From the NCBI RefSeq assembly GCF_002117445.1, contig NZ_CP019937.1:2043501-2107500 (forward strand): a stretch of 64,000 nucleotides of DNA. The letters run 5' to 3'. Under the pieces are notes generated by a model that was not told the DNA's origin, did not search any database, and saw only the letters and a list, made by a program, of their open reading frames with translations. This document shows, one piece after another, positions 57,281 to 64,000 of the stretch (within the stretch, counting starts at the first letter, position 1; every line of letters starts with the position of its first letter). The translations under genes were made by a program, and so were the position numbers. This DNA comes from Ketogulonicigenium robustum. Its GTDB lineage: Bacteria > Pseudomonadota > Alphaproteobacteria > Rhodobacterales > Rhodobacteraceae.

Positions 57281-57559
57281 ATGAAGCACCCGCTGATGCA
57301 CAGCCCAGCCCAAAGACAAACGCCCCGCAGTGCTCTGGCCCTCGCGCTTGCGGTACTGGTGGCGGCCTGCAGCCCCGCCCCCGATATTGAGGAGGGGACC
57401 GCCGCCGCGCCCGCGCCCTACCCCAGATTGGTCAACATCGACCCGCTGCTGGCGCAAGCCAAACAGATCGGGACAGATCCCACCCCGACGCAGGACGAAC
57501 TCGCCCAGCGCGCCGAGGCCCTGCGCGCCCGTGCCGAGGCGCTGCGCGCCAACAACTAG
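57281..57559 (+). CDS. small lipoprotein, unknown function
   Basis: 92 residues. A basic N-terminus and hydrophobic stretch (SALALALAVLVAAC) end in a lipobox, Cys near residue 33; the mature part is short, Pro/Ala-rich, and closes with a repeated helix AEALRARAEALRANN. Starts may be 57281 or 57296; neither has a strong ribosome site. It lies 72 bases before hom. Coding status rests on the lipoprotein signal. Confidence 0.6.
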   Translation: MKHPLMHSPAQRQTPRSALALALAVLVAACSPAPDIEEGTAAAPAPYPRLVNIDPLLAQAKQIGTDPTPTQDELAQRAEALRARAEALRANN

Positions 57560-57631
57560 CACCTGATCCCGTTGCACCCGCGTGCGGGACAGGCTAACCA
57601 GCCGTGCAGACCACTTCACAGGAAGACCGCT

Positions 57632-58918
57632 ATGACGCAACCGCTCCGCCTTGGGATTGCCGGCCTTGGAACCGTTGGAATGGGCGTCATACGCATTATG
57701 CAAAACCACGGTGCCATGCTGGCCGCGCGCGCGGGTCGCCCTGTGCAGGTTGTAGCCGTGTCGGCCCGCGCAACGGGCAAGGATCGCGGCCTGCCGCTGG
57801 ATGGTTATGCGTGGGAAACCGACCCCGTCGCGCTGGCCCGCCGCAGCGATATTGATGTGTTCGTCGAAGTGATGGGCGGGTCCGAGGGGCCGGCCCGCGA
57901 CGCCACGCTGGCAGCACTGGAAGCCGGCAAAGATGTCGTCAGCGCGAACAAGGCGCTGCTGGCCATCCACGGCAATGAAATCGCCGCGAAAGCCGAGGCC
58001 GCCGGCCGCGTGCTGCGCTTCGAGGCCGCCGTTGCGGGCGGCATCCCCGTCATCAAGGCCCTGACCGAGGGGCTTGCAGGCAACCAGATCACCCGCGTGA
58101 TGGGCGTGATGAACGGATCGTGCAATTACATCCTGACACGCATGGAAAGTGCGGGCCTGACCTACGAGGAAGTGTTCGAGGAAGCCCGTGCGTTGGGCTA
58201 TCTGGAAGCCGATCCCCAGTTGGACGTCGGCGGGATTGATGCGGGGCACAAGCTGTCGCTGCTGTCGGCCATCGCCTTTGGCAGCAAGGTCGATTTCCCC
58301 GCAGTCGAACTGGAAGGCATCGGCGCGATCACCATCGAAGACATCCGCCACGCGGCAGATATGGGCTATCGCATCAAGCTGCTAGGCGTCGCGCAGCTTT
58401 CGGGGCGCGGCCTTGAACAGCGCATGACGCCCTGCCTTGTCCCCGCTGCATCGCCGCTGGGGCAACTGGAAGGCGGCACGAACATGGTCGTGCTGGAAGG
58501 CGACGCGGTGGGGCAGATTGTCCTGCGCGGCGCGGGCGCGGGGTCTGGCCCCACGGCCAGCGCGGTCATGTCCGACGTCATCGACATCGCGCGCGGCACC
58601 CGCCTGCCGACCTTCGGCATCCCCGCGACCAGCCTTGTAGCGCAGCCTGCAGCGCGATCGGCCGTGCCCGCGCCCTATTACATCCGCATGCAGCTGGAAG
58701 ATAAGCCCGGCGCACTGGCCAAGGTCGCGCGCATTTTGGGCGACAACGGCATATCCATCGACCGTATGCGCCAATACGGCCACAACGGCGTCGCCGCCCC
58801 CGTTCTGATCGTCACGCACAAGACCATGCGCAGCGCGGTCGAACTGGCGCTGGCCGCCCTGCCGGCGACTGCCGTCGTGACGGGCCAAACCGTCGCGCTG
58901 CGGATCGAAACGCTGTAA
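57632..58918 (+). CDS. hom: homoserine dehydrogenase
   Basis: 428 residues. NAD(P) motif GIAGLGTVGMGVIRIM, then EVMGGSEGPARDATLAALEAGKDVVSANKALLA, catalytic region with VMNGSCNYILTRMESAGLTYEEVFEEARALGYLEADPQLDVGGIDAGHKL, and a C-terminal ACT domain (YYIRMQLEDKPGALAKVARILGDNGISID) for feedback control, probably by threonine. Third step towards threonine and methionine. AGGAAG precedes the ATG at 57632. Confidence 0.96.
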   Translation: MTQPLRLGIAGLGTVGMGVIRIMQNHGAMLAARAGRPVQVVAVSARATGKDRGLPLDGYAWETDPVALARRSDIDVFVEVMGGSEGPARDATLAALEAGKDVVSANKALLAIHGNEIAAKAEAAGRVLRFEAAVAGGIPVIKALTEGLAGNQITRVMGVMNGSCNYILTRMESAGLTYEEVFEEARALGYLEADPQLDVGGIDAGHKLSLLSAIAFGSKVDFPAVELEGIGAITIEDIRHAADMGYRIKLLGVAQLSGRGLEQRMTPCLVPAASPLGQLEGGTNMVVLEGDAVGQIVLRGAGAGSGPTASAVMSDVIDIARGTRLPTFGIPATSLVAQPAARSAVPAPYYIRMQLEDKPGALAKVARILGDNGISIDRMRQYGHNGVAAPVLIVTHKTMRSAVELALAALPATAVVTGQTVALRIETL

Positions 58919-59001
58919 GAAACGCCCTTTTGTCTTTGGCCCGGTCGCGTTAGCGTTCACATGCTTGCCGGATATTCCCTAGCGGTCTAGGGCAAGGGCA
59001 A

Positions 59002-59025
59002 GGCGCGCGGAACCCTTCGCGCGCC
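59002..59025 (+). promoter_or_regulatory. GC-rich hairpin between hom and glpX
   Basis: Perfect GGCGCGCG/CGCGCGCC stem with an eight-base loop, 24 bases ahead of the glpX start. No T run; may attenuate or stabilise the mRNA. Confidence 0.45.
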
Positions 59026-59048
59026 ATGACAAAAAAGGGAAAAGCGTG

Positions 59049-60014
59049 ATGACCACAGCCCCGGAATTCCACGACCGCATGCTATCGCTGGGCCTTGCCC
59101 GCGTATCGGAAGCCGCCGCCTTGGCCGCTGCCGCACAAGTCGGGCGCGGCGATGAAAAGGCAGCCGACCAAGCCGCAGTCGATGCCATGCGCACCCAGCT
59201 GAACCTGCTGGAAATCCAAGGCGTCGTGGTGATTGGCGAGGGTGAGCGCGACGAAGCCCCCATGCTGTACATCGGCGAGGAAGTGGGCACCGGCACCGGC
59301 CCTGCGGTCGATATCGCCCTCGACCCGCTGGAAGGCACGACACTGACCGCCAAAGACATGCCCAACGCGCTGGCCGTGATCGCTATGGCCCCGCGCGGCA
59401 CGCTGCTGCACGCCCCCGACGTTTATATGGATAAGCTGGCCATCGGCCCCGGCTTTGCCCCGAACACCGTATCGCTGGACATGCGCCCGTCGGAACGCGT
59501 CTTTGCGCTGGCCAAAGCCAAAGGCGTCAGCGCCGCCGACATCACCGTCTGCATCCTGGACCGTGATCGCCACCAAGAGATGATCGCCGAAGTGCGCGGC
59601 ACCGGCGCCGCCATCCGCCTGATCACCGACGGCGATGTTGCAGGCGTCATGCACTGCGCCGAGCCTGAAGTGACCGGCATCGACATGTACATGGGTTCGG
59701 GCGGCGCACCCGAAGGGGTGCTGGCGGCATCGGCGCTGAAATGTATGGGCGGCGAGATTTACGGCCGCCTGCTGTTTCGCAATGACGACGAACGTGAACG
59801 CGCCTACAAGGCTGGGATCACCGACCTCGACCGCATCTATACCCGCGACGATCTGGTGACGGGCGATGTGATTTTCGCGGCCACCGGCGTGACCGACGGC
59901 TCGTTGCTGCGCGGGATCAAGCGCGAACCCGGGTTCGTGACGACTGAAACTGTCCTGATGCGATCGAAGACCGGATCGGTCCGCCGCATCAGCTATCGTT
60001 GCCCTGTGAAGTAA
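59049..60014 (+). CDS. glpX: fructose-1,6-bisphosphatase class II
   Basis: About 321 residues. GlpX signature: GRGDEKAADQAAVDAMRTQLN, VVIGEGERDEAPMLYIGEEVG, the metal/phosphate motif DPLEGTTLTAKDMPNALAVIA and YMGSGGAPEGVLAASALKCMGGE. Gluconeogenic (and possibly Calvin-type) phosphatase. The GTG at 59046 just before this ATG is an alternative start; AAGGGA lies upstream. Between hom and recJ, a common alphaproteobacterial order. Confidence 0.96.
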   Translation: MTTAPEFHDRMLSLGLARVSEAAALAAAAQVGRGDEKAADQAAVDAMRTQLNLLEIQGVVVIGEGERDEAPMLYIGEEVGTGTGPAVDIALDPLEGTTLTAKDMPNALAVIAMAPRGTLLHAPDVYMDKLAIGPGFAPNTVSLDMRPSERVFALAKAKGVSAADITVCILDRDRHQEMIAEVRGTGAAIRLITDGDVAGVMHCAEPEVTGIDMYMGSGGAPEGVLAASALKCMGGEIYGRLLFRNDDERERAYKAGITDLDRIYTRDDLVTGDVIFAATGVTDGSLLRGIKREPGFVTTETVLMRSKTGSVRRISYRCPVK

Positions 60015-60030
60015 GGGCGAAAGGGGTCAA

Positions 60031-61773
60031 GTGTCTTTTCTAGGCGTCACGCAATCCGCGACCGGCCGCATGTGGGTCGGCCCCGACATTGAAACCGACC
60101 GCCTGACCGAGGCCTTGACCCAACAAGCCCACCTGCCGCGCCCGCTAGCCGCCGTGCTGGCGCAGCGGGGCATCACCCCCGATGGGGCCGAGGGGTTCCT
60201 GACCCCGCGCCTGCGCGACCTGATGCCCGACCCGCGCAGCCTGCGCGATATGGAAAAAGCTGCCGCCCGCTTGGTGCAGGCCGTGCAAAAGCGCCAGCGC
60301 ATCGCCATTTTCGGCGATTACGATGTTGATGGCGGGGCATCATCCGCCCTGCTGATCGACTGGCTGCGTGACTTCGACATCCCTGCCACGCTGTATATCC
60401 CAGACCGCATCGACGAAGGTTACGGCCCGAACGTGCCCGCCATGCGCGATCTAGCGGCCAAGCACGACCTGATCATCTGCGTCGACTGTGGCACCCTCTC
60501 GCACGAGGCGTTGGGCGCGGCGGCAGCGGCGGATGTGGTTGTACTAGACCACCACTTGGGCGGCGAAACCCTGCCCCCCGCGCTGGCCGTGGTGAACCCG
60601 AACCGGCAGGACGAAACGGGCGATCTGGCTTACCTTTGCGCGGCGGGCGTGGTGTTTCTGGCGCTGGTCGAGGCTAACCGGCAACTGCGCGACGCAGGAA
60701 TCAAAGGCCCCGATCTGACGCATCTGCTGGATCTGGTGGCGCTGGCTACCGTGGCCGATGTGGCGCCGCTGATCGGCCTCAATCGCGCGCTGGTGCGGCA
60801 GGGGCTGGCCGTGATGGCGCGCCGCGAACGGCCCGGCCTTGTCGCCCTCTCCGATGTCGCGCGCATCGACAGCGCGCCGACCAGCTATCATCTGGGCTTT
60901 ATACTGGGGCCGCGCGTGAATGCGGGCGGGCGCATTGGCCGCGCCGATCTCGGGGCGCGGTTGCTGTCCACGCTCGACCCGCACGAAGCCAGCGCCATGG
61001 CCGCACAGCTAGATGCGCTGAATACCGAACGCCGCGCGATCGAGACCGACGTGCGCGCCGCCGCGATGGCGCAGGCTGAAACCCGCGGGCTGGATGGCCC
61101 CGTGGTCTGGGCGGCGGACGACGGCTGGCACCCCGGCGTGGTCGGCATTGTCGCCGCGCGCCTGAAAGAAGCCACCAACCGCCCCAGCGTCGTCATTGGG
61201 TTCGAGGGTGACATCGGCAAGGGTTCGGGGCGGTCTGTCACTGGTGTCGATCTGGGCGCCGCTATCCAGCGTGTCGCTGCCGAAGGGCTGCTGCTGAAAG
61301 GCGGTGGTCACAAGATGGCGGCGGGCCTGACGGTAGATCGCGCGCAACTGGAACCTGCCATGGCCCGCTTGGCCGAACTGCTGGCCCGCCAAGGCGCGGG
61401 CGCGGGCGGCCCCGCCGACCTGCGCATCGACACCCTGCTGATGCCCGGCGCGGCCACTGTCGCCATGATCGAACAGCTGGAACAGGCTGGCCCCTTCGGC
61501 CAATCGGCCCCCGCGCCGCGCGTGGCCATGCCCGATGTGGTCGTGCATTTCGTCAAACCCGTCGGCACCGACCACTTGAAGGTGACTTTGGGCGACGGCC
61601 TCGGCGCGCGGATCGATGCTATCGCCTTCAACGCGGCACATGGCCCTTTGGGTGATTTGCTGAACAATACCGGCGGCCAACGCATCCACGTGGCTGGCCG
61701 GCTAGAGGTGAACCGCTGGCAGGGCCGCACCAGCGCCCAGATGCGGATCGAGGATGCCGCAAAGGCAAGTTGA
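60031..61773 (+). CDS. recJ: single-stranded-DNA-specific exonuclease RecJ
   Basis: 580 residues, DHH family. Motifs: IFGDYDVDGGASSALL, IICVDCGT, VVVLDHHLGG, GPRVNAGGRIGRADLGARLL, and DHHA1 domain LLLKGGGHKMAAGLTV. 5'-3' nuclease in recombination and repair. The start is GTG with AAGGGG upstream; 16 bases after glpX. Confidence 0.96.
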   Translation: MSFLGVTQSATGRMWVGPDIETDRLTEALTQQAHLPRPLAAVLAQRGITPDGAEGFLTPRLRDLMPDPRSLRDMEKAAARLVQAVQKRQRIAIFGDYDVDGGASSALLIDWLRDFDIPATLYIPDRIDEGYGPNVPAMRDLAAKHDLIICVDCGTLSHEALGAAAAADVVVLDHHLGGETLPPALAVVNPNRQDETGDLAYLCAAGVVFLALVEANRQLRDAGIKGPDLTHLLDLVALATVADVAPLIGLNRALVRQGLAVMARRERPGLVALSDVARIDSAPTSYHLGFILGPRVNAGGRIGRADLGARLLSTLDPHEASAMAAQLDALNTERRAIETDVRAAAMAQAETRGLDGPVVWAADDGWHPGVVGIVAARLKEATNRPSVVIGFEGDIGKGSGRSVTGVDLGAAIQRVAAEGLLLKGGGHKMAAGLTVDRAQLEPAMARLAELLARQGAGAGGPADLRIDTLLMPGAATVAMIEQLEQAGPFGQSAPAPRVAMPDVVVHFVKPVGTDHLKVTLGDGLGARIDAIAFNAAHGPLGDLLNNTGGQRIHVAGRLEVNRWQGRTSAQMRIEDAAKAS

Positions 61774-61813
61774 AACATCGGGGCAAATATCGACAAAACC
61801 ACCAAATTCCCCC

Positions 61814-61842
61814 TTGCCCCGCCGCAGCACTTTATCTAAAAG
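61814..61842 (+). promoter_or_regulatory. promoter of the tRNA-Glu pair
   Basis: TTGCCC and TAAAAG with a 17-base spacer, 18 bases ahead of the first tRNA-Glu. Confidence 0.65.
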
Positions 61843-61860
61843 CCGCCTCACGCCAACAAT

Positions 61861-61935
61861 GGCCCGTTCGTCTATCGGTTAGGACACCAGATTTTCATTC
61901 TGGGAAGAGGGGTTCGACTCCCCTACGGGCTACCA
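61861..61935 (+). tRNA. tRNA-Glu(TTC), copy 1
   Basis: 75 bases with encoded CCA. GGCCCGT pairs with ACGGGCT (one G-T), D stem GTCT/GGAC, anticodon arm CCAGA-TTTTCAT-TCTGG gives TTC, T arm AGGGGTTCGACTCCCCT. Confidence 0.97.
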
Positions 61936-61972
61936 CTCCTCGGCTTGCTGGGGCGGCGTAGACAAGTTGTGT

Positions 61973-62047
61973 GGCCCGTTCGTCTATCGGTTAGGACACC
62001 AGATTTTCATTCTGGGAAGAGGGGTTCGACTCCCCTACGGGCTACCA
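61973..62047 (+). tRNA. tRNA-Glu(TTC), copy 2
   Basis: Identical to the copy 37 bases upstream, and probably cotranscribed with it. Confidence 0.97.
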
Positions 62048-62052
62048 CTTGG

Positions 62053-62526
62053 TCAGAAACTCTCTTTCACTTTCAGATGCGTGTGGCTGTGGGCGCGGCC
62101 GTCGCCATGGGTATGATGTTCGACCTGCGTTTGCACTGGAACCAGCGACAGCGCGCCGTGGCGGATGCCGCGTTCCAGAAACAGGCTGTCGGCAAAGGCC
62201 GTCACCGCGCCGACATCACCGCGCATCACGGCCACCTCGACCGCCGAATCGTGGTCTAGCGGCACCGATAGCGCGGCAACAGTCAGGTCGTGGCGGTCTT
62301 GCCGGCTTTGCGGCACACGCCGCCCCAGCGCCCGCACGGCAGGCTCGACGGTATAGCTGAGGACGCCGACGCAATCGGCAGCCGCATCGCGCTGCCCCTG
62401 CCCAGCCAGCCCGCGCCGCACCAGATCGCGCAGCGCCTCGGACCGGTTTGTCGCGCCGGAACGGGCCATGTAGGCATCCAGTTCATCCAACAATGCGGGC
62501 TCGATGGCGACGGTGACGCGGTGCAT
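62053..62526 (-). CDS. nikR: NikR-like ribbon-helix-helix regulator without nickel ligands
   Basis: 157 residues. N-terminal ribbon-helix-helix (HRVTVAIEPALLDELDAYMARSG, then NRSEALRDLVRRGL) followed by a NikR-type ACT domain (RHDLTVAALSVPLDHDSAVEVAVMRGDVGAVTAFADSLFLERGIRHGALSLVP). Aligned with E. coli NikR, the ligands H76, H87, H89 and C95 become Gln, Ser, Pro and Ala. A His-rich tail (EHHTHGDGRAHSHTH) follows. Probably a DNA-binding regulator, but metal sensing, if any, must differ. Divergent from the OppA-type gene. Confidence 0.85.
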   Translation of the reverse strand: MHRVTVAIEPALLDELDAYMARSGATNRSEALRDLVRRGLAGQGQRDAAADCVGVLSYTVEPAVRALGRRVPQSRQDRHDLTVAALSVPLDHDSAVEVAVMRGDVGAVTAFADSLFLERGIRHGALSLVPVQTQVEHHTHGDGRAHSHTHLKVKESF

Positions 62527-62600
62527 TGGCGGGGTCCTTCAGCTGGTGGCTGTTCGACCTTATCCCAAAGCTGCCGCATGTCACGGCACATTCCCTCGCG

Positions 62601-62619
62601 GCATACCCATGGGGCATGC
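62601..62619. promoter_or_regulatory. imperfect palindrome in the nikR/oppA gap
   Basis: GCATACCCATGGGGCATGC has arms GCATnCCC/GGGnATGC around a short centre, 75 bases ahead of nikR and 140 ahead of the oppA-type gene. Possible operator of the NikR-like protein; not tested against any known consensus. Confidence 0.35.
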
Positions 62620-62758
62620 GCGAAAATGCGCCGCACGGTGAACAAAACAAGCTGTCAAACAAAAAAATTGATCGCCAAGTTAAGAAAAACAGTTGTCAGA
62701 CGACCATCAGGTTGCCGAAAGTAACGCGAATGCGAGATTTCATGACGGGAGCGATTTA

Positions 62759-64000
62759 ATGCGACGACATCTTCTGACTGCCAGCTGCATGCTGGCCCTG
62801 ACGGCCGGCATGGCCAACGCCCAAGTGGTGCTGAACCGCGGCAACGATACCGACCCTTCGACGCTGGACCACCACCGCACATCGACCGTGGCTGAAAGCC
62901 GCCTGATGAACGACCTGTACGAAGGTCTGGTCACGAAGGCTGCCGACGGCTCGACAATCCCGGGCGTTGCTGAAAGCTGGGACATCTCGGAAGATGGTCT
63001 GGTCTATACGTTCCACTTCCGCGACGATGCGAAATGGTCGAACGGCGAACCCGTCACCGCCAGCGACTTCGTTTACGCCTACCGTCGCCTGATGACCCCC
63101 GAAACAGCCGCGCCTTACGCGAATATGCTGTTCCCGATCGCCAACGCCGAAGCCATCGCATCGGGCGAGGCTGCTGCCGACACGCTGGGCGCCGTCGCGG
63201 TTGACGACAAGACTCTGCAAATCACCCTCGGTGTTGCGACACCCTATTTCCTAGAACTGCTGACCCACCAAACCGGCCTGCCGATCAACGCGGCTTCGGT
63301 TGAACAGTATGGCGACAGCTTCACGCAGCCGGGCAATCTGGTCACCAACGGCGCTTACCAGCTGACCTCGTTCACGCCGAACGACAAAATCGTCATGTCG
63401 AAGAACTCCAACTTCCATGATGCGGCCAACGTCCAGATCGACACGATCAACTACATCCCGTTCGAAGACCGCTCGGCCTGCCTGCGTCGCTTCGAAGCCG
63501 GTGAAGTCCAGATCTGCTCGGACGTGCCCACCGAACAAATGGACTATCTGGAAGCCAACCTGTCGGCCGAACTGCACGTCGTCCCGTACCTCGGCACCTA
63601 TTACCTGCCGGTCAAGGGCGAAGAGGGCTCGCCCCTGCGCGACCCGCGCGTACGTCAGGCCATCTCGATGGTGATCGACCGTGACTTCATCGCCAGCGAA
63701 GTTTGGCGCGAAACCATGCTGCCGGGCTATTCGCTGGTGCCCCCGGGCATCGTGAACTACGTCGATGGCGGCGTGATGCTGCCCTACGCTGAAGACGACC
63801 TGCTGGACCGCGAAGATGCGGCCAAGGCCCTGCTGGAAGAAGCAGGCGTTGCCCCCGGTAGCCTGACCGTAAAGCTGCGCTTCAACACCTCGGAAAACCA
63901 CCGCAACACGATGGCAGCTGTTTCGGACATGTTGTCGAACATCGGCATCAACGGCGAGCTGGAAGAAGTCGAAGGCGCGACCTACTTCACCTACCTGCAG
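62759..64000 (+). CDS. peptide ABC transporter substrate-binding protein (OppA type), partial
   Basis: First 414 residues, cut by the window end. Signal peptide MRRHLLTASCMLALTAGMANA, then the SBP_bac_5 signature: GNDTDPSTLDHHRTST, LMNDLYEGLVTKAADGSTIPGVAESW, YTFHFRDDAKWSNGEPVTASDFVYAYRRLM and LRDPRVRQAISMVIDRD. Closest in pattern to oligopeptide-binding OppA; the NikA nickel binder is a distant relative. GGGAG precedes the ATG. The permease and ATPase genes would lie beyond the right edge. Confidence 0.92.
   Translation, partial: MRRHLLTASCMLALTAGMANAQVVLNRGNDTDPSTLDHHRTSTVAESRLMNDLYEGLVTKAADGSTIPGVAESWDISEDGLVYTFHFRDDAKWSNGEPVTASDFVYAYRRLMTPETAAPYANMLFPIANAEAIASGEAAADTLGAVAVDDKTLQITLGVATPYFLELLTHQTGLPINAASVEQYGDSFTQPGNLVTNGAYQLTSFTPNDKIVMSKNSNFHDAANVQIDTINYIPFEDRSACLRRFEAGEVQICSDVPTEQMDYLEANLSAELHVVPYLGTYYLPVKGEEGSPLRDPRVRQAISMVIDRDFIASEVWRETMLPGYSLVPPGIVNYVDGGVMLPYAEDDLLDREDAAKALLEEAGVAPGSLTVKLRFNTSENHRNTMAAVSDMLSNIGINGELEEVEGATYFTYLQ

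Noticed and set aside
61861-62047. Tandem 75-base repeat as a mobile element or CRISPR-like repeat.
   Set aside because: Both copies are complete tRNA-Glu genes with all arms; a simple tandem tRNA duplication.

Overview
The window is a 64-kb stretch of a high-GC alphaproteobacterial chromosome. Gene content and order point to the Rhodobacterales (Rhodobacteraceae). Supporting signs are the CtrA-type sites in front of flagellar operons, a FlaF/FlbT pair behind a single flagellin, a flagellar transglycosylase separate from FlgJ, MotE- and DUF1217-type proteins, a UPF0173 hydrolase beside gatCA, and DUF2244 beside ctaD. The genus cannot be fixed from the sequence; Ketogulonicigenium or a relative is only a guess. 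I see no insertion sequences, prophage, CRISPR arrays, integrases or abrupt composition changes, so this looks like core chromosome.

Layout. (1) 1-3684: rpsT, mutM, ubiE and ubiB, a block that in many alphaproteobacteria lies beside dnaA, so the left edge may be close to the replication origin. (2) 3681-33902: an almost complete flagellar island of 34 genes in six transcription units of alternating direction. These are fliK-flgD (-); rod-binding flgJ-type gene, FlgN-like gene, fliC, flaF, flbT, DUF1217 gene (+); fliI (-); flgB-flgC-fliE-fliQ-flgF-flgG-flgA-flgH-fliL-like (+); fliL-DUF6468-motE-motA-large periplasmic protein-sltF-flhA-fliR-flhB-coiled-coil protein (-); fliF-fliH-like-fliN-fliP (+); then flgE-flgK-flgL-flgI and motB (-). 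Genes for FliG, FliM, FliD, FliS, FliO, FliA and chemotaxis proteins are not in the window. (3) 33963-40915: gltD, a periplasmic protein and gltB for glutamate synthase, preceded by two matching palindromes. (4) 40915-47700: uppP, an NDUFA9-like protein, tRNA-Leu(CAG), a metal-dependent hydrolase, gatC-gatA, an excalibur lipoprotein, rnpB and rpmG. (5) 47167-57559: a RES-domain protein, DUF2244 protein and ctaD (-), then D-Ala-D-Ala carboxypeptidase, tmk, holB, tatD and an MBL hydrolase in one tight run, an AEC transporter, periplasmic alpha-carbonic anhydrase, tRNA-Leu(GAG) and a small lipoprotein. (6) 57632-64000: hom, glpX, recJ, two identical tRNA-Glu genes, a NikR-like regulator, and the start of an OppA-type binding protein that runs off the end.

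The most distinctive signals are these. A near-identical CtrA-type box lies upstream of fliC and of flgE (16 of 17 bases), with a related box in the divergent fliL/fliF gap. Paired GTCAGC...CTGAC palindromes lie upstream of gltD. The NikR homologue has lost all four nickel ligands but gained a His-rich tail. A RES-domain protein is translationally coupled to DUF2244 with no Xre antitoxin beside it. A MotE-type gene, motA and a large uncharacterised secreted protein sit together, which suggests a MotC-like periplasmic motor module. Promoters of the form TTGNCN-N16/17-TANNNN could be placed in front of rpsT, rnpB, rpmG, ctaD and two tRNA loci.
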